From: Paenibacillus plantarum
Lineage (GTDB): Bacteria; Bacillota; Bacilli; Paenibacillales; NBRC-103111
Direction of reading: 5' to 3'
DNA length: 64,000 bases
Assembly (NCBI RefSeq): GCF_013141695.1
Contig: NZ_WHNY01000054.1
Span: 1 to 64,000 of the forward strand
Made by a program: the position numbers and the translations under genes. Positions 35,710 through 45,187 of this stretch are shown here, piece by piece (the first letter of the stretch is position 1; each line of letters starts with the position of its first letter). The notes beneath the pieces were generated by a model. The model was not told the origin of the DNA. It ran no database searches and was given only the letters and a program-made list of their open reading frames with translations.

Positions 35710-36798
35710 TTAACGCTCCATTCGTTTTTTGAATTCGGCGGGAGTTAAGCCAAACTGTTCTTTAAATACCTGAGAAAAGTGAACACTGTTATCGTATCCT
35801 ACATCGTGTGCGATCTCATAAATTCGCTTATCGGTGCCAAGAAGCAATTCTCTCGCTTTCCCCATTCGTATTTGAATCAAATAGTTCCAAACCGTCGTAC
35901 CCGTTTCCTGTTTGAATAAATGGGCGAAATGATTCCTGCTAATTGCAACCCGATCCGCAATTTCCTGCAGATTCAGCTTATCTGCGTAATGTTCGTTGAT
36001 GAACGCTTTTACCTCTTCTATCGCCCTGCGGGAAGGTTGGTCCTTAACGGCTTGCGTCACTGCAAAAATCCGCTGTGCCCCTTCCTCCAGACGGCGAACA
36101 GCGCACAACCGAAAATAGCTGCGCACTTTATCATGTAGAATCGTCTTCTCCCACAGGCCCAAATCTTTGCCCTCTTGAAGCTCGATCTTTACCTTTTCTT
36201 TCTTCAGCTCTTCCACAATCATTTCCAACCATGCCATGGAGAGTGGATTTAACAAGTAGAATCGGTCCCCTGCTAGACTCTCCAACATATCCAATGTGTC
36301 CACCACTAGTAGCGGAAGTGTCTCAAGTTGAACCGTCTGGATTTGCAGCACCCATCGTTGCAGCATGTCTTGATGATGAGGAATCGATCGCATGAATAGC
36401 ATGGCAGCTTCTGCTCGCCGCTGCGAGGCCACCTCACCAATTGCTCGGGCAAGAGCTCCATTCAACTGTTCCTGGTCCACAGGCTTGATAATATAATCGA
36501 TGGCTCCGAGCTGCATGCTTGTTTTGGCAAATTCAAATTCATCATAGCTGGAAACGACCACAGAAATCATCCAGGGATATCTCTCGTTGACCTTCGCAAT
36601 CAGATCCAGTCCGCCCATGAGCGGCATTTTGACATCCGTCACGCAGATATCCGCGTAATGTTCTTCCAACCATTCCAGTGCCTTCACACCGTTGGCTGCC
36701 AAGCCTGAAACAACTGTTTCCTCGCTGAATTGCTCGATTTTGCTAGTCAAACTCGACCGGATAAGGTGCTCGTCATCTGCGATAAGTACACGGAACAT
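35710..36798 (-). CDS. yesN: Two-component response regulator, YesN-type
   Basis: A 362-residue regulator: REC domain 1-120 with the phosphoacceptor Asp55 in CVTDVKMPL, a linker, and a C-terminal AraC-type DNA-binding domain (about 262-360; VHFSQVFKEQFGLTPAEFKKR). It follows the sensor kinase by five bases. In Paenibacillus such YesMN pairs control neighbouring polysaccharide uptake and degradation genes, which here surround the pair. Confidence 0.92.
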   Translation of the reverse strand: MFRVLIADDEHLIRSSLTSKIEQFSEETVVSGLAANGVKALEWLEEHYADICVTDVKMPLMGGLDLIAKVNERYPWMISVVVSSYDEFEFAKTSMQLGAIDYIIKPVDQEQLNGALARAIGEVASQRRAEAAMLFMRSIPHHQDMLQRWVLQIQTVQLETLPLLVVDTLDMLESLAGDRFYLLNPLSMAWLEMIVEELKKEKVKIELQEGKDLGLWEKTILHDKVRSYFRLCAVRRLEEGAQRIFAVTQAVKDQPSRRAIEEVKAFINEHYADKLNLQEIADRVAISRNHFAHLFKQETGTTVWNYLIQIRMGKARELLLGTDKRIYEIAHDVGYDNSVHFSQVFKEQFGLTPAEFKKRMER

Positions 36799-36803
36799 TT
36801 CGG

Positions 36804-38600
36804 CTATCGCTCCTTTTGGCTATTCAATCTGTGGGGAATCCTTACGGTAACCTTAACGCCACCAAGACGGCTTCCTTTATCTATTTCCACTCCTACACCA
36901 TTCATCTGGTAAAAGGCTTGCAAACGGAAATGAACATTTAAGAGTCCGACATTCGTGAGTGAGGCGTATTCTTCTTGCGATGGCGTCACCTTAAGCAGTC
37001 GAGTACGGAAAGCTTCCAGCCGCTCTTCGTCGTAGTTTTTACCATTATCCTCAAAAATGATCGAGATGAAGTCACCGTCCCGCTGCGCTGATACCTCCAA
37101 ATGCGTCGGCTCACCGGTGGTTTCAATGCCGTGTTTGATCGCATTCTCCGCAATTGGCTGAAGAATAACCTTTAAACAGAGTACCTCTCGGCAGTCTTCT
37201 GGTATGTGAATCCCATAGCTGACTTCCTCTCCAAAACGGATCCGGCTTATATTCATATAGTGATTGACATGCGCAATCTCGTCCTCCAACTTCACAAGCA
37301 TATCCTGGTAATTGGATGTGTATCTAAGCATGCGAGATAACGAGATGGAGGTCTTCTCGATGTCCGTATGTCCAGCTAAATGAGCCATAGAATTAATAGA
37401 CTCTAGTGAATTATATAAAAAATGAGAGCGAATCTGGGACTGCATCGCAGAAAATACAGCTCGTTGCTGCATCAACTGTGTCTCCGTCAATTGTTGGATC
37501 GAGTCTTCGAGTTCATTCAACATCCGATTGAAGGAATGGCTTAAATCCGACACTTCGTCCGTACCTTCAATATGAATGCGATCCCTGAAATTCCCATACT
37601 GAGCCCGCTTCATATGGGACCTGAGTTTGGACAAACGGCTTGTAATCGAAGTGGCAACCAACGTGACAAGAATGATGGCAAGTATAATTCCCGTCGATGC
37701 GATCCCGATCGTGACGTTACGAACCCTGTTGATGCTGGACGTAATATCTTGATTGGATAAAATCGCGACCGTTTTCCAACCGGTGTAAGGGATCGTATCG
37801 AATACAATCAACTGTTGCGTTTCTTTCCGAAGGTACGTACCGCTTTTCGCAGTCAATTGTTCGGTAATATCGGGTTCCAGAACGCTGCCCACTTTCGATT
37901 GATCCTGGTGAACCAAGATGGTTCCATCTGGCTTGGCAATCAGTCCCAAGCCTTTATCCCCAAGCTTCATCTGATTGAGAATGGTTTGCACGGGTTCCAG
38001 TGAAATATCCATCTTCAGGAACCCTTTGGCCTCAGGCTCGCCAAATTGTCCAGCCATCGACAAGATAAGTACTTGCTCCGGATTACTTTTATAATTCACG
38101 TATGCGGTACTTTGAACGACACGATGATGGACCTTCTCAAGCCGACCGACTTCACTCAGCCATGGCTCGTTGGCCATCGAATAATCTTTGGACAGCCCTG
38201 AAGTGAGCGCATAATTAAATTCGCCGCCCTTATCCGATAGCATGGATATAGACATAATCTCAGGCTGGCGCACTAGAAAAGACCGCAAGTAATTACGCTC
38301 CAAAGAATGAAAACCGGAAATGAGCTCGAAGCGATCCGCTGGATCAACTTTAAGCCACTCCGTGAACTCATTGCTTGTTCCAAGAACCAGGAGTCCACGC
38401 TCATATTCCATGTACTGCCGGTTCAGGTTGAGATTGGCTTGGCGCAAGATCTGCTCGCTGAAATGTGAAACGTCCTGCCGTATGGTCCGAGACGTATCGT
38501 AATAGCTGAAAAACCCGATCATCGACACCATTGACACAATGATAACGATGAGCAGGCTAACCAGCTTCCATTTTAAGGAGGCATGTATTTTTTTCCACAC
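36804..38600 (-). CDS. yesM: Sensor histidine kinase, YesM-type
   Basis: A 598-residue membrane kinase. Membrane helix at about 13-33, an extracellular sensor region of about 260 residues, a second helix at about 295-315, a HAMP domain, a His_kinase segment with the phospho-His in QSQIRSHFLYNSLESI, and a C-terminal ATPase domain. Start is GTG behind a GGGGGTG region. The extracellular domain presumably senses a sugar bound to the lipoprotein encoded just upstream. Confidence 0.92.
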   Translation of the reverse strand: MWKKIHASLKWKLVSLLIVIIVSMVSMIGFFSYYDTSRTIRQDVSHFSEQILRQANLNLNRQYMEYERGLLVLGTSNEFTEWLKVDPADRFELISGFHSLERNYLRSFLVRQPEIMSISMLSDKGGEFNYALTSGLSKDYSMANEPWLSEVGRLEKVHHRVVQSTAYVNYKSNPEQVLILSMAGQFGEPEAKGFLKMDISLEPVQTILNQMKLGDKGLGLIAKPDGTILVHQDQSKVGSVLEPDITEQLTAKSGTYLRKETQQLIVFDTIPYTGWKTVAILSNQDITSSINRVRNVTIGIASTGIILAIILVTLVATSITSRLSKLRSHMKRAQYGNFRDRIHIEGTDEVSDLSHSFNRMLNELEDSIQQLTETQLMQQRAVFSAMQSQIRSHFLYNSLESINSMAHLAGHTDIEKTSISLSRMLRYTSNYQDMLVKLEDEIAHVNHYMNISRIRFGEEVSYGIHIPEDCREVLCLKVILQPIAENAIKHGIETTGEPTHLEVSAQRDGDFISIIFEDNGKNYDEERLEAFRTRLLKVTPSQEEYASLTNVGLLNVHFRLQAFYQMNGVGVEIDKGSRLGGVKVTVRIPHRLNSQKER

Positions 38601-38631
38601 TTCTGCATCTACACCCCCAAAAAGGTGAAGA

Positions 38632-38669
38632 AGAACAACCCTCTCCCGGGAAACCCGATCGAGGGTTGC
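38632..38669 (-). terminator. Intercistronic hairpin between lipoprotein and kinase genes
   Basis: CAACCCTC (minus) pairs with GAGGGTTG around an internal inverted segment (CGGG...CCCG), followed by the pyrimidine-rich TTCTTCTTC. It lies between the highly expressed lipoprotein and yesM and may attenuate read-through. Confidence 0.55.
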
Positions 38670-38686
38670 TTTCCAAACCCAATGAC

Positions 38687-40222
38687 CTATTTTTTCCTAT
38701 TTTTATTGTACCAGTCTGTACGCTCCTTGACCATCTGATCGCCGCCCTGCTTGCGCCAGGTTTTCACGAATTCATCAAAGTGTTCAACAGGGGCTTTGCC
38801 AAGTACAATTTTGCTGCCTTCCTCAAGGAACATCGTATCGATGTTGTACGTGTTTTTGACAGCTGGCATACCTACAGCCTCATTCTTGAACCCTTCTTTA
38901 TCGCCCACAGCCCATGCAGCCTTCAACTTGGCGAAAGCAGCAGGATTGCTCAGCTTGGCTTCCTCTACCGCCGGATTCGTACCATGAATCTTGAAGATCA
39001 CGTTAAATGCTTTATTTTTTTCCATCTTCGCTGTGTCAACTACGATCTTGCCGTTTTCCTTTTTATACGAATCTCCTTCTTGGCCCAAATCGGTGAACAT
39101 CTGTCCTTCTTCGCTCATCAGCCAATCAAAATACTTGATGACCGCTTCAGGGGTTTTGGTACTCTTCATGATGATGTACGTTTTGGCAACCGGGCTCCAG
39201 CGGGTGCCCAGAGGACCGTCATAACCTGTACCTCGTGGAGTCGGAATAGCGACGACATTCGGTTTTTCGTTTGGAATCGTCTTGTCTAGATCCGCTTGCC
39301 ATTGCCATGCCAGTTGTTGGGTGTGCGACCACATGCCGACCAACCCGGATTTGATTTTCTGTTCCCAAACCGTCCTGGAATTCGTCAGAAACTCAGAATC
39401 CATTACTTTTTCATCCACCATCGATTTGATAAATCCAAGTGATTGCTTCATATTAGGATGAATATTCTGGATGATCACTTCGTTGTTGTAATACACTTCC
39501 GTATAGGAGTTGTTGACACCCCACATCCCGAAGATATTGTCGCCCCAAGTGAATTTCTCCCGCATGGAGAATGGGATTTCATCCTTCTTGCCGTTTCCGT
39601 TCGGGTCTTTATCGCGGAAAGCCTTCAGCACAGTCATCAGTTCATCGGAAGTTTTGGGAGCTTGCAATCCTAGCTTATCCAACCAGTCTTGACGCACGTA
39701 CAGCGTTGAATTCGAATTACTGGAAGGCTGCGGAATGGCTAGAATTTTACCGTTAACAGATACAGCATCCCATGCTGCTTGGGGAATATTTTTCTTCAAG
39801 TTAGGACCAAATTTATCGATCAGATCGTTCAGTTCGAGAACTTTGCCTGCGGCAATCAGGTCGGCTTCAGGACCAGACCAGGATTGATAGACATCTGGGA
39901 AATCGCCGGATGCAAATTTCAATTTAAGCTGGTCTTCATACTGCGAATGGGGTAGGGATACCAAGTCCACATCCGTGTTCGTTTTCTTCTCCATGAAGAG
40001 AATGTTGGGATCATTCGCATCCAATGGAGGAAGAGACTGATCGGAAGCAAACATCCGGATTTTAACCGGGGCCGTTGGCGTTGCTGTAGGTGCTTGCGTT
40101 GCCTCTGCCGTTTTAGTTGCTGCTGGCGTGCTGACCGTATTCTCTTCCCCGTTTCCACACCCTGCAGCTAGTAGCGAGAAAGCGGACAATATAAATGCTG
40201 TTTGCTTAAACCCTTTTCTCAT
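38687..40222 (-). CDS. Extracellular sugar-binding lipoprotein, family 1 (LplA-like)
   Basis: A 511-residue lipoprotein; signal peptide ends in LAAGC (Cys22) and a Thr/Ala-rich linker follows. Segments such as FASGDFPDVYQSW, LNDLIDKFGPNLKKNIPQAAWDAVSVNGKILAIPQP and YVRQDWLDKLGLQAPKT are family-typical. It binds oligosaccharides for the LplC/LplB-type permeases encoded upstream. It has no linked ATPase, as usual for these systems, which share MsmX-type ATPases encoded elsewhere. Last gene of the transporter operon, followed by YesMN. Confidence 0.92.
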   Translation of the reverse strand: MRKGFKQTAFILSAFSLLAAGCGNGEENTVSTPAATKTAEATQAPTATPTAPVKIRMFASDQSLPPLDANDPNILFMEKKTNTDVDLVSLPHSQYEDQLKLKFASGDFPDVYQSWSGPEADLIAAGKVLELNDLIDKFGPNLKKNIPQAAWDAVSVNGKILAIPQPSSNSNSTLYVRQDWLDKLGLQAPKTSDELMTVLKAFRDKDPNGNGKKDEIPFSMREKFTWGDNIFGMWGVNNSYTEVYYNNEVIIQNIHPNMKQSLGFIKSMVDEKVMDSEFLTNSRTVWEQKIKSGLVGMWSHTQQLAWQWQADLDKTIPNEKPNVVAIPTPRGTGYDGPLGTRWSPVAKTYIIMKSTKTPEAVIKYFDWLMSEEGQMFTDLGQEGDSYKKENGKIVVDTAKMEKNKAFNVIFKIHGTNPAVEEAKLSNPAAFAKLKAAWAVGDKEGFKNEAVGMPAVKNTYNIDTMFLEEGSKIVLGKAPVEHFDEFVKTWRKQGGDQMVKERTDWYNKNRKK

Positions 40223-40263
40223 ATAAACCTTCCTCTCAGATCTTGTTTATAAATCAAAGCGTG

Positions 40264-41142
40264 TTACTCTTTAATCGAACCGATGAGTGCGCCCTTGATA
40301 AAGTGCCTCTGGATGAAAGGGTAAATCAAAAGGATTGGAACTGTCGCGACTAGAATCGTTGCCATCTGCAGACCTTGCGGTGAAAGGACGACGTTGGATT
40401 CAACAAGAGAGGCCATTTCTTCGTTCATGTTAAACTGTGCAATCAAATTGTAAAGATACAGCTGTAGTGGCCTCTGTTTGAAATCGTTGATGTACAGCAG
40501 TGCGGAAAAGTAATTATTCCAATGACTGACGGCATAAAAGAGAATCAAAGTCACCATGATTGGCGTTGATAGAGGAACTGCAATTCGCCACAAAATGGAG
40601 AACTCCTTCATCCCATCTACACGCGCTGCCTCGAACAGTTCCTCTGGCAGCGACCGGAAGAAAGTCAAGCATATGAACATATTGAAGGCCGAAATCGCAC
40701 CAGGAATGATTAATGCCCATACCGTGTTTAGCAAGTGAAGATTTTTTACAATTAAGTACGTCGGAATCATTGGCGCTTGGAAAATCATCGTGAAGACAAT
40801 CAGCAACAGAATGATATTCTTTCCTTTAAGACCCTGCTTAGCGAGTGGATATGCGGTTACGACTGTCATGAACATGTTGACAACCGTTCCAACCACGACG
40901 ATGAATAGGGTGATGCCAAATGATCTCCAAAACACTTTATTTTCCATCACAACTTGATAATTCGTAACATTTAAACCTTTGGGCCAAAAAGTGACTTCCC
41001 CCCGGATCAGCGCCTCTGGCGAACTAAGCGAGCTTGCGATGATATAGAGGAAAGGCAGCATAACAGCAGCGCACGCAATGAGCAGTACGATGTAGTTAAG
41101 CGCATCGAAGACTTTTTCTCCGAATGTGAGACGATAGCGCAT
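40264..41142 (-). CDS. Sugar ABC transporter permease, LplC/YtcP-like
   Basis: A 292-residue permease with about six membrane helices. The EAA loop ELFEAARVDGMKEFSILWRIAVPLSTP (about residues 170-196) contacts the ATPase. The C-terminus HFIKGALIGSIKE is characteristic of LplC-type proteins. It follows the LplB gene by 17 bases. Confidence 0.93.
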   Translation of the reverse strand: MRYRLTFGEKVFDALNYIVLLIACAAVMLPFLYIIASSLSSPEALIRGEVTFWPKGLNVTNYQVVMENKVFWRSFGITLFIVVVGTVVNMFMTVVTAYPLAKQGLKGKNIILLLIVFTMIFQAPMIPTYLIVKNLHLLNTVWALIIPGAISAFNMFICLTFFRSLPEELFEAARVDGMKEFSILWRIAVPLSTPIMVTLILFYAVSHWNNYFSALLYINDFKQRPLQLYLYNLIAQFNMNEEMASLVESNVVLSPQGLQMATILVATVPILLIYPFIQRHFIKGALIGSIKE

Positions 41143-41159
41143 CGCTTGTTCCTCCTCTC

Positions 41160-42128
41160 TTAGAATAGACGCTCGCCAGTCGTGCTGCGACTGATCCGGT
41201 TAGCAACAATCAATAGTACGAACCCGACAATTGACTTAAACAATCCAATCGCCGTTGTCATGCTGTATTCACCTTTGAGAATGCCTTCCCGATAAGCGTA
41301 CGTATCGATAATGTCCCCAACTTCATAGGTAATGGGACTCAGGAAGACATAGATTTGCTCGACGCCCAGATCGAGAGTATGCCCGATTTTCAATAGCAGA
41401 AGCAGCATGATCGCCGGCATCATACCCGGAAACGTTACATGCAAGAGCTGTCTCCAGCGGCTAGCTCCATCGATTCGAGCAGCTTCGTACAACGAAGGGT
41501 TGATCCCTGCAATAGCTGCTAGGAAAACAATTGCACTCCACCCCGCTTCCTTCCACATGCCAGAACTGACAACTATCGTACGGAACCAACTCGGCTCTTG
41601 CAAGAAAAAGACGGGCTCGTAACCGAAGGACTTTACCATGTGATTAATAAGTCCGATCTGGGGGGACAGGAGCATGTAACCGAAGCCCGCAATAATGATC
41701 CACGATAGAAAATGAGGCAGATAAACGATGGTCTGTATGGTCCGGCGCATCGCCATGCTTCTGATCTCATTCAAAAGAATGGCTAGTATAATCGGTGCTG
41801 GAAAAGCAAAGATCAGTTGATAGAAGCTTATGGCCAACGTATTCCATAACAGCCGTCGGAAGTGTACAAACTCGAAAAACTGTTGAAACCATTTGAAGCC
41901 TACCCATTCGCTTTGGAAAAAGCCGCCATACAAGTTGTAGTCTTGAAACGCTATAATGCTTCCTAATAAAGGAACATACTTGAATACTAAAAAGTATAAA
42001 ATACCTGGCGTCAACATCGCGTAGAATGGCCAAAAACGCCTCATATAACGAAATGTTGGGGTACCGGCAAGTCGCGTGTGCTTATTCTGAAGCGCCGCAT
42101 CCTTCGCACTTGTCGGTGCAGTACTCAT
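41160..42128 (-). CDS. Sugar ABC transporter permease, LplB-like
   Basis: A 322-residue permease with six membrane helices. YMRRFWPFYAMLTPGILYFLVFKYVPLLGSIIAFQDYN is the standard LplB opening and the EAA loop is SLYEAARIDGASRWRQLLHVTFPGMMP. GGGAGGCGAAC precedes the ATG. First gene of the transporter-YesMN operon; a degenerate LacI/cre-like sequence lies upstream (42188-42200). Confidence 0.93.
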   Translation of the reverse strand: MSTAPTSAKDAALQNKHTRLAGTPTFRYMRRFWPFYAMLTPGILYFLVFKYVPLLGSIIAFQDYNLYGGFFQSEWVGFKWFQQFFEFVHFRRLLWNTLAISFYQLIFAFPAPIILAILLNEIRSMAMRRTIQTIVYLPHFLSWIIIAGFGYMLLSPQIGLINHMVKSFGYEPVFFLQEPSWFRTIVVSSGMWKEAGWSAIVFLAAIAGINPSLYEAARIDGASRWRQLLHVTFPGMMPAIMLLLLLKIGHTLDLGVEQIYVFLSPITYEVGDIIDTYAYREGILKGEYSMTTAIGLFKSIVGFVLLIVANRISRSTTGERLF

Positions 42129-42257
42129 GAAGTTCGCCTCCCTCTTTTCTGAGATGTACCTTGATGTCTTCTTACTTAAATTGTAAGTGAAGCGTTTACA
42201 CGAAACAATAAGGGGATCAACCGAAAAGCATAGGAATCGTCTTAGGTTGTTAAGATC

Positions 42258-44276
42258 TTATCGCTGAACACACAGTATCCGCACATCTTGAGATGCCAAT
42301 ACGATCGCTCCACTGACAGATCTATCCGACATCGCATCCGTATATGTGGTATCAAGGTTAACGGTTACTACATCTTCGGTATGGTTGATGATAAATAACA
42401 ATTTTCTTCCGCTATCGTCGGTTCCTACTCTGACCATTGCCTCGACTCCATCAGGTAATCCGTCCAAGATCGGCGTAATGCCCGCTTCGCTGACGATCTG
42501 ATCCATGATGCTATTTAACCCTTCCTTATCAAGAATTGTGCCAATGTAAACCCCACAGCCTTTACCGTAAGCTCTACGAGTAACAGCCGGAGTTTCCCTA
42601 AAGTAATTACTGGTATATACCGCCATCGGTTCAGCAGCCGATTCTACCGCAAGTAAATCGATCACTTCATACCACATCGTGGCGGAACTTATTTTACCAT
42701 TGTTCAGATTATGTATTCCGATCCTCTGTTCTCCCTCGATAATACCGTAGTCCTCAATGCCAATCCCTAGCAGATCACGAAATTGTCCCGGCAACCGCTT
42801 CTGTGTGATCTGGTTATTCCACTCCTTGGCTCCAGTGCGAATATCCGTTATGAAATAGCCGCCGTCCTCCACGAAACGGTACAAAGCTTGAACGGACTCC
42901 TCTTTGGCCATCATCAGGTTAGGAGCAACGACCAGCTCATAGCCAGTGAAGTCCGCTTCCGGAGATACAATATCAACGGGAATGCCCCGGTCGTAAAAGT
43001 AGGCATAATACATCTCAAAATGCTTGATATATTCGTACCCTTTCATATGCGGCTGAAGCTCGAATGCCCACTCATTGTTGTAGCAGCGAATGAGTGCGAC
43101 TTTCGCACAAGGTGAGGTTCCGGTGAGGAGCGGAGCCAATTTCTTGAGCTCCACCCCCACCTGCTTCACTTCCTCAAATTTACGTCCAGGCTCACCATGA
43201 TGCTGCAAGATGCCATGCCAAAGCTCCTCGATGGCATAGGGCAGTGTCCTCCAGCGAAAATAGACGATGGCATCCGCACCCCGGGCGACAGATTGGAATG
43301 TCCATCTGCGCAGCTCCCCTGGGATCGGAGTTGGGGCCATCTCAACAGCACCAGGAGCTCCGCTTTGGTGCTCCAGAACCCAATAGTTTCGACCACCCTT
43401 GAAGCCACGGGTCATATCATGCTGCTCTGCCGCATACGCAGGTCGTTCTTTGGGTTCCGATTTCATATTCGGATACACATCCAGGGAAATCAGATCCAGT
43501 TCCTTGGACATGTCGTAGAAATCCACTTGGTTATACTTGCCCATCGCATTGTGTGTAATAGACTGACCCGTCGTGTAATGCCTGAGAATATTCACCTGTA
43601 GGCGTTGGTACTCGTTAACCGAATCAGATGAGAACCTGCGGTAATCCAAGGCAAGGCCAGGATTGTGATGCTGGTGCACGGCATATGCAGGAAGATGCAG
43701 CTCATCCCATGTGCGATAAGTTTGACTGGAGAAAACGGTCCCCCATGCTTCATTCACTGCTTCTATAGATCCATATTTCCGCTGCAGCCATCCTATGAAG
43801 GATTGGCGACAACTGCTGCAATAGCACCGGGCTGTATCGATCATTCCAAATTCATTATCGATCTGCCATCCGATTACGTTTGTATTCGTTCCATAGTGAC
43901 TGGCCATCTGAGTGACGATACGCTCTGTATACATTCGAAAATCCAAGTTATTAAAACAGTAGTGCCTTCTAGCACCGAAGCCTCGCATTCGTTCGTACAT
44001 ATCCTGTTGGTAAATACCGGGATGCTTATCCATCAGCCACTTCGGCGGACCCGCAGTCGGAGTCCCGAGTATGGTTTTTATTCCGTAATGCTCCATGATG
44101 CTCATAATCCTGTCCAGCCAGGAGAAATCGAACTCGCCATCTGAGGACTCCAACCTCGACCAAGCAAACTCAGCCATCCGAACCACATTAAAATGCGCTT
44201 CTTTCATCAACCGGGCATCTGTTTCCCAACGTTCTTCCGGCCAATGCTCCGGATAATAACATGCACCGAAATACAT
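42258..44276 (-). CDS. Beta-galactosidase, GH42 (YesZ-like)
   Basis: A 672-residue GH42 enzyme. The acid/base Glu142 is in IGWQIDNEFG and the nucleophile Glu302 in WVLEHQSGA; Cys107, Cys151, Cys153 and Cys156 match the zinc-binding set of GH42. No signal peptide, so it probably hydrolyses galactosides taken up by the importer. The yes rhamnogalacturonan operon of B. subtilis contains a similar enzyme (YesZ). It follows the DUF1961 gene by 14 bases. Confidence 0.95.
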   Translation of the reverse strand: MYFGACYYPEHWPEERWETDARLMKEAHFNVVRMAEFAWSRLESSDGEFDFSWLDRIMSIMEHYGIKTILGTPTAGPPKWLMDKHPGIYQQDMYERMRGFGARRHYCFNNLDFRMYTERIVTQMASHYGTNTNVIGWQIDNEFGMIDTARCYCSSCRQSFIGWLQRKYGSIEAVNEAWGTVFSSQTYRTWDELHLPAYAVHQHHNPGLALDYRRFSSDSVNEYQRLQVNILRHYTTGQSITHNAMGKYNQVDFYDMSKELDLISLDVYPNMKSEPKERPAYAAEQHDMTRGFKGGRNYWVLEHQSGAPGAVEMAPTPIPGELRRWTFQSVARGADAIVYFRWRTLPYAIEELWHGILQHHGEPGRKFEEVKQVGVELKKLAPLLTGTSPCAKVALIRCYNNEWAFELQPHMKGYEYIKHFEMYYAYFYDRGIPVDIVSPEADFTGYELVVAPNLMMAKEESVQALYRFVEDGGYFITDIRTGAKEWNNQITQKRLPGQFRDLLGIGIEDYGIIEGEQRIGIHNLNNGKISSATMWYEVIDLLAVESAAEPMAVYTSNYFRETPAVTRRAYGKGCGVYIGTILDKEGLNSIMDQIVSEAGITPILDGLPDGVEAMVRVGTDDSGRKLLFIINHTEDVVTVNLDTTYTDAMSDRSVSGAIVLASQDVRILCVQR

Positions 44277-44290
44277 AGGCTTCTCTCCTC

Positions 44291-44989
44291 CTAAATCTTG
44301 CGGGTTGTTCCGTCTTCATCCAGACGGTAAACTTGTAAATTCGCGTATTCGGCGATTAAAGGCGCCATTTGGCGAAAACCAATTTTGCCACTGCCCAGAA
44401 TGGGACCGAGTGACCTGCCATCGTCCTCCCACTCCAATATAGGCAATTCGTTAATTGCAAAATGGACCTTCGCCCCCTGCTTCCTGAGCATCAGATGATA
44501 GGGCGGCATACAATCCTCCACATTCGGGATCGGATCGGCTCCTTGGGCCACTAAATGAAAGCCGGAGCTTTTCCTTAGGTTGCAGATATGAAAGCTTCTT
44601 TCTTCCGGGTACCTTCGTCGGAAATACGCGATATGCAGCGTGCGGATGTCTCCATGGGTATACTGCTCATATTGTCCGTACCTTTCGTTCAGAATGGGGT
44701 CGAACAAATCTTCACCCTTCATTCCGGCTGCAGCAAAAAACATCATACTCAGCCCCGGCTCCTTGACTGGCCAGAAATCCCACTCTACCTGAATGTCTCC
44801 AGGAAATTCCTCCGGGCACCAGAACACATAGTTGGCCATTTGCCCCAAGTTGGGGTCGAGAGCGTTCTCCATCCGCATCCTGCCGTTTGGAAATGAGATT
44901 TTGGCTTGTCCCTCCAACTGAAAGCCCCGAATATCCTCAATCGATGCCAGCTTGTTTTCGTAGATTAGCGTTTGTTTTTCTTTAGTCAT
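44291..44989 (-). CDS. DUF1961 family protein (YesU-like)
   Basis: A 232-residue beta-sandwich (concanavalin-like) protein of the DUF1961 family. Conserved features include WCPEEFPGDIQVEWDFWPVKEPGLSMMFF and DILWEDDG-like ILEWEDDGRSLGPILGSGKIGFRQMAPL. B. subtilis YesU of the same family lies in the yes rhamnogalacturonan operon, so glycan metabolism is supported, but the reaction is unknown. ATG at 44989 is preferred because TAGGAGGAATAAAG precedes it; the open frame runs further upstream. Confidence 0.85.
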   Translation of the reverse strand: MTKEKQTLIYENKLASIEDIRGFQLEGQAKISFPNGRMRMENALDPNLGQMANYVFWCPEEFPGDIQVEWDFWPVKEPGLSMMFFAAAGMKGEDLFDPILNERYGQYEQYTHGDIRTLHIAYFRRRYPEERSFHICNLRKSSGFHLVAQGADPIPNVEDCMPPYHLMLRKQGAKVHFAINELPILEWEDDGRSLGPILGSGKIGFRQMAPLIAEYANLQVYRLDEDGTTRKI

Positions 44990-45125
44990 TGTCTTTATTC
45001 CTCCTACATGAATGTCTCCTACTAATAATAGACGTTCACTTATCTTTATTCTATGGCCGTTGCCTGCACCCAACAATGAGGAGATCTTCCGAATTGCATA
45101 GGGATAGCATGATTTTATTACAAAA

Positions 45126-45155
45126 CAAGCCGTTCTGCATATGCAGAACGGCTTG
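45126..45155 (-). terminator. Perfect palindromic terminator of the beta-helix gene
   Basis: CAAGCCGTTCTGCAT and its exact reverse complement ATGCAGAACGGCTTG form a 30-base perfect palindrome with almost no loop. TTTTGTAA follows on the minus strand. Confidence 0.8.
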
Positions 45156-45187
45156 ATCTTACATGGAGGCAGCATTATCCCAGCTCA

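Noticed and set aside
42188..42200. TGAAGCGTTTACA as a cre site upstream of lplB
   Set aside because: Right half matches the consensus but the left half is shifted by one base, so only a degenerate LacI/cre-like sequence can be claimed.
44990..45175. Upstream extension of the DUF1961 frame
   Set aside because: The 62 extra residues are Cys-rich and unlike the family, cross the terminator at 45126-45155 and lack a ribosome site; ATG 44989 has TAGGAGGA.
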